Part shown: positions 1-6,632 of the stretch, piece by piece
Layout: the number at the start of each line of letters is the position of its first letter
How positions within the stretch are numbered: the first letter of the stretch is position 1
From: an uncultured Prolixibacteraceae bacterium
GTDB lineage: Bacteria > Bacteroidota > Bacteroidia > Bacteroidales > Prolixibacteraceae
NCBI GenBank assembly: GCA_937915865.1
Contig: CALGIG010000098.1
Location: 1-11,926 of the forward strand
Length of the DNA: 11,926 nt
Direction: 5' to 3'
Translations under genes and position numbers: made by a program
Notes under the pieces: generated by a model
The model's database searches: none
What the model saw: the letters and a program-made list of their open reading frames with translations, nothing else
What the model was told of the DNA's origin: nothing

Positions 1-2
1 AA

Positions 3-68
3 GGTAAAAGGCTAAAAGCTGCTTATGACAATGATTATCTAATCAAAATTCTGGATATGAAACTGTGA
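3..68 (+). CDS. 3' end of an unidentified protein gene (partial)
   Basis: Frame 3 is open from the window edge and reads 21 residues ending YDNDYLIKILDMKL before a TGA at 66-68. The other two forward frames stop within the first 15 bases. The mix of charged and hydrophobic residues looks like a real protein C-terminus, but it is too short to identify. It would lie upstream of recJ on the same strand, about 200 bases away. It could also be a chance open stretch. Confidence 0.35.
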   Translation, partial: GKRLKAAYDNDYLIKILDMKL

Positions 69-272
69 GTTTGCCCTGAGAAAAAGATTACAGATTTGTT
101 AAAATTATTAACAAAAGCTAAGGATTTGAGAAGATGAACATTACATTGCAACTACTGAAATTCTGTTAACAAAAGATGGATTAATGTCCTTCAATTAATT
201 TCCAGTTCTAAGTTCATTTTCTATCTTTGAGAAATTTTTACACAAAACCAAATCTGCTCTGCGGCAAAGCCA
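69..272. other. Intergenic region upstream of recJ
   Basis: This 204-base AT-rich gap has no plausible gene. It holds a weak 8-bp inverted repeat (TTTGTTAA at 95-102, TTAACAAA at 108-115). A 10-base word TTAACAAAAG occurs twice (108-117 and 166-175). The candidate recJ promoter lies near 199-229. Nothing else stands out. Confidence 0.6.
199..229 (+). promoter_or_regulatory. Candidate recJ promoter (Bacteroidota type)
   Basis: TATCTTTG at 222-229 matches the Bacteroidota -7 consensus TAnnTTTG exactly. TTTC at 199-202, 19 bases upstream, is one base from the -33 TTTG box. A start of transcription near 236 would give a leader of about 37 bases before the recJ ATG. Motif match only. Confidence 0.45.
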
Positions 273-1994
273 ATGGATAAAGTCTGGAATCTAAAGCAAG
301 AAGGCGATAGTAATATCATTAAGCATTTATCAGTTGTGTTAAATGTTGATATGGTAATTGCCAATCTTTTAGCGCAAAGAGGCGTTGCAAACTATGCTGA
401 AGCCCAGGCTTTTTTTCGTCCTAAACTTAGCGACCTCCACAATCCGATGTTGATGAAAGACATGGATAAAGCCGTAGAACGTTTGGAAAAAGCTATCGAC
501 AATCAGGAGAAAGTTTTGATTTATGGCGATTACGATGTTGATGGAACAACCTCTGTTGCCATGATGTATCAATTTCTGCGCAGCCGATTAAAAAACCTTG
601 ATTATTACATTCCCGACAGGTACTCTGAAGGTTACGGAATTTCGAAAACCAGTATTCTTTATGCCGCCGAGCAAAAAATAAGCCTTGTAATTGTTCTTGA
701 TTGTGGAATTAAAGCTGTTGAGAAAATCCAGATGGCCAAAGATTTGGGTATCGATTTTATTATTTGCGACCATCATAATCCGGGCGATTCTATACCAAAT
801 GCTGTAGCTGTATTAGATCCCAAAAGACTCGACTGTCCATATCCATACAAAGAACTTTCAGGTTGTGGTGTAGGTTTTAAACTACTCCAGGCTTTTTCTA
901 AACGGAATAATATTCCGTTTTCTGAATTAACCGAGTTGCTCGATTTACTTGTAGTAAGTATTGCTTCGGATATAGTTCCGCTTACTGGTGAAAACAGGGT
1001 ACTGGCTCACTTTGGGCTTAAGAAACTAAATACATCTCCCAGCATAGGGCTTAAGACCATTATGCAATTTTCGGGGCTGAATACCGAAGAAAAATCGGTT
1101 AGCGACATCGTATTCAAAATTGGGCCAAGGCTAAATGCTTCGGGTAGAATTGAACATGGTAAAAAATCGGTTGCGATTTTAACTGCCACAAACGAAGAAG
1201 AAGCTTTACTTTTAGGCGACGAGATAAATTCGTACAACGAGATACGTAAGACACTCGACCGCGACATCACCCAGGAAGCGCTGGAAATGATTAAACGCGA
1301 TCCTGAACATGAATCGAAAAATGCTACGGTTATTTATAACCGTGATTGGCATAAAGGGGTTGTTGGTATTGTCGCTTCACGCCTTACTGAGTATTTCTAC
1401 AGGCCAACCGTTGTTCTTACCGAGTCAAACGGGTTGGCTACAGGATCGGCCCGTTCAATCCGGGATTTCGATTTATACGAAGCAATAGGTGCATGTAGCG
1501 ATCTGCTCGAATCGTATGGTGGACACATGTATGCCGCGGGTCTTACCATGAAAATTGAGAATATTTACGAATTCTCGCGCAGGTTCGAGGAAATTGTCAC
1601 CAAACAAATCACCAACCAGCAACAGGTTGAATCGATTGACATTGATGCTAAGATTTATCTTTCGGATATTACACCCAAATTTTTCAGGATACTTAAACAA
1701 TTTGCACCATTCGGGCCACACAATATGATGCCGGTTTTTGTTACCGAAAATGTCCTGGATAGCGGGACAAGCCGTCCGGTTGGCAAAAACCTGGAACATT
1801 TAAAACTTGATTTGATTGAGCCAACAAGTACTTCTGCTCAATTTTCAGGGATTGCATTCAACCAATCGCAGCACTTCGACGCTATTAACCAGGGAATGCC
1901 GTTTGATATTTGTTACTCGATAACAGAAAACGAGTTTCGTGGCAAAACAAGCCTGCAGCTTTATATCCGCGATATAAAAGCAAAGACTTACTAA
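273..1994 (+). CDS. recJ: Single-stranded-DNA-specific exonuclease RecJ
   Basis: RecJ degrades single-stranded DNA 5' to 3' in the cytoplasm, in RecF-pathway recombination, mismatch repair and base-excision repair. The 573-residue protein has all expected parts in order. The DHH phosphoesterase domain carries DYDVDG (86-91), an Asp at 143 in the LDCG stretch, the name-giving DHH (166-168) and ASDIVPL (231-237). These supply the Asp and His ligands for the two metal ions. GPRLNASGR (284-292) follows. The DHHA1 domain holds GVVGIVASRL (362-371) and the YGGHMYAAG signature (415-423). The C-terminal part fits the RecJ OB-fold region. The length is normal for the family. The ATG at 273 gives a typical RecJ N-terminus (MDKVWNLK), and no better start exists nearby. 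The gene stands alone between a 204-base upstream gap and a hairpin downstream. No key residue appears to be missing. Confidence 0.97.
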   Translation: MDKVWNLKQEGDSNIIKHLSVVLNVDMVIANLLAQRGVANYAEAQAFFRPKLSDLHNPMLMKDMDKAVERLEKAIDNQEKVLIYGDYDVDGTTSVAMMYQFLRSRLKNLDYYIPDRYSEGYGISKTSILYAAEQKISLVIVLDCGIKAVEKIQMAKDLGIDFIICDHHNPGDSIPNAVAVLDPKRLDCPYPYKELSGCGVGFKLLQAFSKRNNIPFSELTELLDLLVVSIASDIVPLTGENRVLAHFGLKKLNTSPSIGLKTIMQFSGLNTEEKSVSDIVFKIGPRLNASGRIEHGKKSVAILTATNEEEALLLGDEINSYNEIRKTLDRDITQEALEMIKRDPEHESKNATVIYNRDWHKGVVGIVASRLTEYFYRPTVVLTESNGLATGSARSIRDFDLYEAIGACSDLLESYGGHMYAAGLTMKIENIYEFSRRFEEIVTKQITNQQQVESIDIDAKIYLSDITPKFFRILKQFAPFGPHNMMPVFVTENVLDSGTSRPVGKNLEHLKLDLIEPTSTSAQFSGIAFNQSQHFDAINQGMPFDICYSITENEFRGKTSLQLYIRDIKAKTY

Positions 1995-2026
1995 TCTTCT
2001 GTTAATTAACTACCTAAAAGAAATTC

Positions 2027-2060
2027 AGGACGAATACAGATTTATTGTTTTATTCGTCCT
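2027..2060 (+). terminator. Hairpin after recJ, possible transcription terminator
   Basis: AGGACGAATA (2027-2036) and TATTCGTCCT (2051-2060) form a perfect 10-bp stem with a 14-base loop, starting 32 bases after the recJ stop. No T-run follows on the + strand, so it is a poor intrinsic terminator by the classical model. It may instead protect the recJ mRNA 3' end. The - strand side is followed by a short T-rich stretch, but no - strand gene ends here. Confidence 0.45.
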
Positions 2061-2089
2061 TCCGGAATAATAAAAAACCAGAAAAAAAG

Positions 2090-2097
2090 TACATTTG
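2090..2097 (+). promoter_or_regulatory. Candidate -7 box for the DUF1080 gene
   Basis: TACATTTG matches TAnnTTTG exactly. It lies 27 bases before the ATG at 2125, predicting a leader of about 20 bases. No good -33 TTTG is seen at the usual distance. The box also overlaps the alternative TTG codon at 2095, which argues that translation starts at the ATG. Confidence 0.35.
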
Positions 2098-2124
2098 ACA
2101 TTCACTTATTTCAAATTACACATT

Positions 2125-3099
2125 ATGAAAAATTATAAATTTTTCCCGTTAATCAACGGTGTATCACTTTCGCTGCTTGCCTTATTCCTGCTTATGGCAA
2201 TGCCATTCAAATCGCAATGCGGTAATTCAACTCCAGGGGAACAACCAATTATTGGACGCTGGGACCTTACTGTTCAAACCGAAAAACAAAGCGTTCCGTC
2301 ATGGCTCGAAGTAAAACTTTCGGGATTTAAGACGTTGGTTGGCTATTTTGTTGGCGATGCCGGGAGCGCACGTCCTATTTCAAAAGTAAACTTTAAGGAC
2401 GGGAAAGTTTCGTTCAGTATTCCGCCGCAATGGGATAATTCGGATAACGACATGGTTTTTGAAGGAACCGTGGAAAATGATCAATTAAAAGGAGTAATCA
2501 CCAGTTGCTCAGGCGCCAAATATTCTTTTGTCGGAGTAAGAGCGCCTCTGCTAAAAAGAACTACAGTTCCGGAATGGGGCAAACCAATAACATTGTTCAA
2601 CGGTAAAAATCTTGACAACTGGCACTCTCAGCAACAGGAAAACCAATGGGTTGCAGAAAATGGAATCCTAAAAAACCCAAAACCAGGAAGTAACCTGATT
2701 ACTAACCAGAAATTTAATGATTTTAAGCTTCATATTGAATTTAAGTATCCTGAAGGTGGAAATACCGGAGTTTACCTGAGAGGACGCTACGAAGTTCAGA
2801 TAGAAGACAGTAAAGGAAAGGAACCAGCGTCAATTTATCTTGGCGGAATTTATGGTTTCCTTACTCCAAATGAAAATGTGGCTAAATCGCCAAACGAATG
2901 GCAAACATACGATATTACCCTGATTGGGCGCAGAGTTACTATTGTAGCTAATGGTAAAACCATTATTGCTGATCAGATTATCCCTGGAATTACAGGAGGA
3001 GCTATCGACAGTAAAGAAGGAGAACCTGGTCCTATCATGCTTCAGGGCGATCATCGTCCGGCAGAATATCGCAACATTGTGATCACTCCTGCAAAATAA
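2125..3099 (+). CDS. Secreted DUF1080 (3-keto-disaccharide hydrolase family) protein
   Basis: The protein is 324 residues from the ATG at 2125. An in-frame TTG at 2095 would add ten residues before the signal peptide and is disfavoured. The N-terminus (MKNYK, then a hydrophobic run to about residue 27) is an export signal. The Cys after KSQ is not a convincing lipobox. Residues of about 40-140 form a beta-rich domain starting IIGRWDLTVQ. The rest, from KPITLFNGKNLDNW onward, is a DUF1080 domain (PF06439, concanavalin-A-like fold). Its recognisable pieces are QWVAENGIL, GGNTGVYLRGRYEVQI, NEWQTYDI and the C-terminal GPIMLQGDHRPAEYRNI. The family includes 3-keto-disaccharide hydrolases and other carbohydrate-active enzymes. 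The substrate cannot be read from sequence. No sugar-uptake or oxidoreductase genes lie nearby. The likely site of action is the periplasm or outer surface. Confidence 0.85.
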   Translation: MKNYKFFPLINGVSLSLLALFLLMAMPFKSQCGNSTPGEQPIIGRWDLTVQTEKQSVPSWLEVKLSGFKTLVGYFVGDAGSARPISKVNFKDGKVSFSIPPQWDNSDNDMVFEGTVENDQLKGVITSCSGAKYSFVGVRAPLLKRTTVPEWGKPITLFNGKNLDNWHSQQQENQWVAENGILKNPKPGSNLITNQKFNDFKLHIEFKYPEGGNTGVYLRGRYEVQIEDSKGKEPASIYLGGIYGFLTPNENVAKSPNEWQTYDITLIGRRVTIVANGKTIIADQIIPGITGGAIDSKEGEPGPIMLQGDHRPAEYRNIVITPAK

Positions 3100-3107
3100 T
3101 ATAAATT

Positions 3108-3160
3108 TAGTGTCCAGTCTCTATTGACAAGTCTTTCACTACAATAGAGATTGGACACTA
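3108..3160. terminator. 19-bp inverted repeat between convergent genes, likely bidirectional terminator
   Basis: The arms at 3108-3126 (TAGTGTCCAGTCTCTATTG) and 3142-3160 pair over 19 positions with one G-T wobble. The loop is 15 bases. The element sits in the 72-base gap between the ends of the DUF1080 gene (+) and uraA (-), where a two-way terminator is expected. Neither side has a strong T-run. Arms this long, beginning TAGTGTCC, could also be leftover terminal repeats of a small transposable element. No target-site duplication is visible. Confidence 0.55.
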
Positions 3161-3171
3161 TGGATGTTATA

Positions 3172-4461
3172 TCATACTTCGTCATTCATCACTTTTACTT
3201 TTCGGAGTATCCAAAAAATCAAGGATAAAACTACTCCAACAATTGCGGCAAAAGCCATACCCTTCAGTTGAACAGAACCAATATTGATACTGGCCCCACT
3301 AACGCCGACAACAAATGTAACAGCTCCCAGCACCATATTACTGTTTTTGCTGAAGTCTACTTTTTGTTCGACAAACATACGGAACCCCTGAACAGCAATT
3401 ACTCCATAAAGCAGCATGGTAATTCCGCCCATAACGGCACCCGGAATGGTTGAAATAGCTGCAGAAACTTTCCCGATTAACGAAAATGCAATAGCCAGCA
3501 ATGCTGCTCCACGAATGATCCAAACAGAATAAACGCGGGTAATCGCCATTACACCAATATTTTCGCCATAAGTAGTATTTGGAGGCGAACCGGCAAAACC
3601 CGAAAGCACGTTACTAAGTCCATCACCAAGCAACGAACGATGTAATCCCGGATTTTCCATCAAGTCTGACTCAGTAATTTTCCCGGTAACAATTAGGTGA
3701 CTGATATGCTCAGCTAAAACTACAATACAGGCAGGAGCAATGATAATAATTGCATTTATATCAAAAACCGGAGTTTGAAATTTTGGGAAAGCAAACCAGG
3801 CCGCATTGGCAATAGCAGTTGTATCAACCATTCCCATAGCTAAAGCCAATAAATAACCAGCGACAACAGCAAACAAAATAGGAATAACCTGCATAAAACC
3901 GCGGAAAAGTACAGAACCCGCAATACCAATAATTAAAGTAAACATCGAAACAATTACTGTATTGGAATTCATTACAAATGGTTGAACCGTTTGACCTACA
4001 TTTGTTGCCCATGGAGCTAAACCAGCTTGTTGTGCTGCTACTGGCGCAAGTTCAAGCCCTATTATTGCCACAACAGCGCCCATAACTGCCGGCGGCATTA
4101 CAACATCAATCCATTTAATGCCCCAGTATTTTACTACAAACGAAATGGCTACAAAAAATAACCCAAAGAAAATATACCCAGCCTGCGCGTGGGGAAAACC
4201 TCCATAAGAACCAATTACAAGTAATGAAGGAGCAATAAATGCAAAGCTCGATCCGAGATAAGCCGGAATACCACTTTTTGTTACCCATGAGTAGATAAGT
4301 GTCCCGATACCATTCATTAACAATGCAATAGCCGGATCGACTCCCAATAAGATAGGAACAAGAATTGTTGCTCCAAACATTGCCGTTAAATGCTGGAAAC
4401 TAAGAGGTAAGCTTTCCAATACCGGCAATTTTTCGTGAATACCAATGATTCGTCGTGCCAT
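3172..4461 (-). CDS. uraA: Uracil permease, NCS2 (UraA/PyrP) family
   Basis: This is an inner-membrane nucleobase:proton symporter that probably imports uracil for pyrimidine salvage. From the ATG at 4461 it has 429 residues, typical for UraA. An upstream in-frame TTG at 4542 would add 27 hydrophilic residues of no family character and is rejected. Family signatures include QHLTAMFGATILVPILLG near the N-terminus, AYLGSSFAFIAP (about 67-78), AEHISHL with Glu 251, and PNTTYGENIGVMAITRVYS with Glu 300. These two Glu residues correspond to the uracil-binding glutamates of E. coli UraA. The C-terminal half (DNA-distal to the Glu motifs) also follows UraA closely, for example GVSGASINIGSVQLKGM. The many hydrophobic segments agree with the family's 14-helix fold. 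The gene stands alone, convergent with the DUF1080 gene. No clear promoter box was found upstream. Confidence 0.95.
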   Translation of the reverse strand: MARRIIGIHEKLPVLESLPLSFQHLTAMFGATILVPILLGVDPAIALLMNGIGTLIYSWVTKSGIPAYLGSSFAFIAPSLLVIGSYGGFPHAQAGYIFFGLFFVAISFVVKYWGIKWIDVVMPPAVMGAVVAIIGLELAPVAAQQAGLAPWATNVGQTVQPFVMNSNTVIVSMFTLIIGIAGSVLFRGFMQVIPILFAVVAGYLLALAMGMVDTTAIANAAWFAFPKFQTPVFDINAIIIIAPACIVVLAEHISHLIVTGKITESDLMENPGLHRSLLGDGLSNVLSGFAGSPPNTTYGENIGVMAITRVYSVWIIRGAALLAIAFSLIGKVSAAISTIPGAVMGGITMLLYGVIAVQGFRMFVEQKVDFSKNSNMVLGAVTFVVGVSGASINIGSVQLKGMAFAAIVGVVLSLIFWILRKVKVMNDEV

Positions 4462-4950
4462 GTTTGATTTTCTTTTGATTTGTGATTTAGTTATTTCAAA
4501 ATAATTAGCAGTCGTTTCTAAAAACTCGCCTGAAAATAACAATTAATCAAAAGACGATTAAAAAGAATAACAAATAGATATTAGTCAGTTTTCAACAGGC
4601 AATAAATTAACGTGAGTTCGAGCTAAATTTAATTGTAATATTCTGTAAATAAGGAAATAAGGTTTTTCGTTATAGAGATATGCTTTTCTACTAAGGCTAA
4701 AAAGGCATTGTAAGGTTTTGAAACCTTATTTTTGAATTCAGCCTTAGTAGAAATTCGAAGCATAAGTGTATTTAACCTTATTAACTTGCAGTATTTCAGA
4801 CATAAACAATTTACTCTTACATTGAACTCATGTTAAATTATAATGCCCAAAAACTAAATCAAAGCACTATATAGCCAACAGTTGAAGCAGGTCAGATTTA
4901 AGTTGCAGAATGAGAGATACCTTCCTTCCAAAACTGCATCAACAAATAAA
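4462..4950. other. Gene-free stretch upstream of uraA
   Basis: This is 489 AT-rich bases between the start of uraA and the end of the CobW gene. No open frame with protein-like character was found on either strand. The one clear structure is the nested inverted repeat at 4679-4764. The uraA promoter should lie between about 4470 and 4680, but no exact TAnnTTTG box reads toward uraA. No obvious terminator follows the CobW gene. Confidence 0.6.
4679..4764. repeat. 86-base nested inverted repeat (cruciform or structured RNA candidate)
   Basis: There are three nested layers. The outer arms are TATGCTT (4679-4685) and AAGCATA (4758-4764). The middle arms are TTCTACTAAGGCT (4686-4698) and AGCCTTAGTAGAA (4740-4752), a perfect 13-bp stem. 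It is contiguous with the outer arm on the left and separated by the 5-base bulge ATTCG on the right. The inner hairpin is TAAGGTTT (4711-4718) and AAACCTTA (4721-4728). A few A-T pairs could extend the middle stem inward. The folding is near-symmetric, so the transcribed strand cannot be told. It could be a small non-coding RNA, a palindromic repeat family member or a decayed mobile element. Confidence 0.6.
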
Positions 4951-5970
4951 CTATGACTTAGCCATCAATTGCAGCAGGTTGGCTTCCAACTCAACTCCCG
5001 ACAAATTCTTACCAATAAAAACCAGTTTGCTAAACCGGGGTTCGGCGCCCCAGGGTTTGCCCACCTCAAACATAAACGAACTTCGAACAGCGTGGAAAAT
5101 AAACTGGTCGTCAGTCCCTTCAAAACTCACAATCCCTTTCACACGAAATACCTCCTCGCGATTGAAATACAGGTAATTCTGCATCCATAATCCAAATTTG
5201 TTCACATCAAAACTTCCGTCAAAAGTAAATCCGATCGAAACAACACCATGCTTATTAACATTATCGGTTAAAGTATTATGTAAAAACGACTTATTGTCAA
5301 CACCTTTTAAAGCATTCAAATCGAGGCTGCAAAACGACAATGCCGACTTTTTAATCGATTCTCCTGAAAATGAATTTGTATCCAAAACATCAATTTCATT
5401 AACATTTCCAAAACTAGTATAACCAATTCTGGCCATCCGATTAATTGGTTTAATTATTTTCTCCAGATGATAAAGATATGTTGAACCAACACAATCAGTT
5501 TTGTTAACTAAAACTAAATCGGATAAAGCAAGCTGCAAGCTAACTTCTGGTTGACTTCTGTATAAATCCTCAAAATTTTCGGCGTCAACAACACAAACAA
5601 CACTATCAATCACAAAATATTGCTGGATACTTTCTCCTGAAACAAAAGCATCAACAATAGCCGAAGGATCAGCAATCCCGGTTGTTTCAATCAATAAATG
5701 ATCAAACTGAAATGAACTACCGAGCAACAATTCAAGCGTTTGTAAAAAATCGTCACCAAGCGAACAACAAATACAACCATTATTCAACTCAAAAATAGCG
5801 TCAGATGTCGACTTAATTAACCCTCCGTCGATACCAGTTTCGCCAAATTCGTTTTCGATTATGGCAAATCGCTTTTCAGGATGCTTAGCAATCAAATTAT
5901 TCAGAAGGTTTGTTTTGCCAGCGCCTAAAAATCCTGTAATTATCGTAACCGGAATACGTTTGTTGTTCAT
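4951..5970 (-). CDS. CobW/COG0523 (G3E) GTPase, putative metal chaperone
   Basis: The 339-residue cytoplasmic GTPase belongs to a family that delivers Zn, Co or other metals to target proteins. Visible motifs are the P-loop GFLGAGKT (13-20), ENEFGE (39-44), the metal-binding CICC (66-69), the Walker-B-like ETTGIADP (95-102) and the guanine-specificity NKTD (156-159). The C-terminal third matches the CobW_C domain: REEVFRVKG, a FHAVRSS stretch where the family often has a VH-type motif, then RFSKLVFIGKNL. No His-rich loop is present. The start ATG at 5970 is 22 bases after the HAD gene stop, so it is probably the last gene of the - strand cluster. No cobalamin, Zur-target or nitrile hydratase gene is nearby, so metal and client are unknown. 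COG0523 subfamily cannot be assigned from this window. Confidence 0.9.
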   Translation of the reverse strand: MNNKRIPVTIITGFLGAGKTNLLNNLIAKHPEKRFAIIENEFGETGIDGGLIKSTSDAIFELNNGCICCSLGDDFLQTLELLLGSSFQFDHLLIETTGIADPSAIVDAFVSGESIQQYFVIDSVVCVVDAENFEDLYRSQPEVSLQLALSDLVLVNKTDCVGSTYLYHLEKIIKPINRMARIGYTSFGNVNEIDVLDTNSFSGESIKKSALSFCSLDLNALKGVDNKSFLHNTLTDNVNKHGVVSIGFTFDGSFDVNKFGLWMQNYLYFNREEVFRVKGIVSFEGTDDQFIFHAVRSSFMFEVGKPWGAEPRFSKLVFIGKNLSGVELEANLLQLMAKS

Positions 5971-5992
5971 AAAATAATCGGGTAGAAATTAA

Positions 5993-6628
5993 TTAATCAA
6001 GAAGCTGCGAAATAGAATCAAGAACCTTGGCGCCAGTTTCCTGTAATACCTCCTTCGACTGATGACCATCGGCTATTAAAATACACGGGCAACCTAAAGC
6101 TGTCGCTACTTCAAAGTCGTGAACAGTATCGCCAATCAGCATCAATTGGCTGGCTTTCAGATTTTGTTGTGCGATTAGCCTTCGACCATTTTCTATTTTT
6201 GAAGCTGCATAAATATTATCAAGGCCCAAAGCATATTCAAAAAAATGATCGATCTTATAATTAAACAAACATTGATCAAGAACAGTCTGCTCCATTGCCG
6301 ACAGGATGAACTGCCGCATTCCTCGCGACTGAAAAGTGCTTAATATCCTAACGGTATCATTATGCAACCGACACTTATCAACTTTGCTATTGTATAAATC
6401 GATAAATTCATTGGCCGGAATCTCAAATGGCTCGCTCTGAAAGTCAAATCCTATCCTTTGATAATATTTTATTACTGGGAAAGTAAAAACCGATTTATAA
6501 GTATCGACCGAGAGTAAAGCCATACCTCGCTTTTCAAGCATCTGGTTCATGGTCGAAACAGCCAGCATTGCATCATCAAGCAACGTCCCGTTCCAATCCC
6601 AAATAATACCATGTACACCGTCAATCAT
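5993..6628 (-). CDS. HAD-superfamily hydrolase, phosphoglycolate-phosphatase-like
   Basis: The 211-residue protein has the four HAD motifs. Motif I is WDWNGTLLDD with nucleophile Asp 11. Motif II is Ser 110 (ILSAMEQ). Motif III is Lys 144. Motif IV is GDTVHD (166-171). A helical cap fits between residues of about 20 and 90, as in Gph/beta-phosphoglucomutase-type members. Position +2 after the nucleophile, usually the Asp acid/base, is Asn 13 here. DWNGT forms occur in annotated HAD proteins, so this need not mean inactivity, but it may alter catalysis. The substrate is unknown, and a small phosphate ester is likely. The ATG at 6628 lies 4 bases after the acyltransferase stop, implying co-transcription and probably coupled translation. 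The CobW gene follows after 22 bases. Confidence 0.88.
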   Translation of the reverse strand: MIDGVHGIIWDWNGTLLDDAMLAVSTMNQMLEKRGMALLSVDTYKSVFTFPVIKYYQRIGFDFQSEPFEIPANEFIDLYNSKVDKCRLHNDTVRILSTFQSRGMRQFILSAMEQTVLDQCLFNYKIDHFFEYALGLDNIYAASKIENGRRLIAQQNLKASQLMLIGDTVHDFEVATALGCPCILIADGHQSKEVLQETGAKVLDSISQLLD

Positions 6629-6632
6629 TATT

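Noticed and set aside
95..175. TTTGTTAA/TTAACAAA palindrome and the repeated word TTAACAAAAG upstream of recJ
   Set aside because: Short and very AT-rich, so likely by chance in this base composition. No replication-origin or regulator site could be tied to it.
1007..1799. Antisense open frames of 87 and 108 codons inside recJ
   Set aside because: They lie opposite a strongly conserved gene with every RecJ motif, and their translations show no protein family character.
2095..2124. TTG start for the DUF1080 protein, ten codons before the ATG
   Set aside because: It would place hydrophilic residues ahead of the signal peptide and overlaps a promoter-like box. The ATG at 2125 is preferred.
4462..4542. 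TTG start giving uraA 27 more residues
   Set aside because: The extension is unlike UraA homologues, while the ATG at 4461 gives the usual N-terminus and length.
4910..5190. Two + strand open frames of 88 and 73 codons at the end of the CobW gene
   Set aside because: They lie mostly opposite the CobW C-terminal domain, which is well supported, and they overlap each other in different frames.
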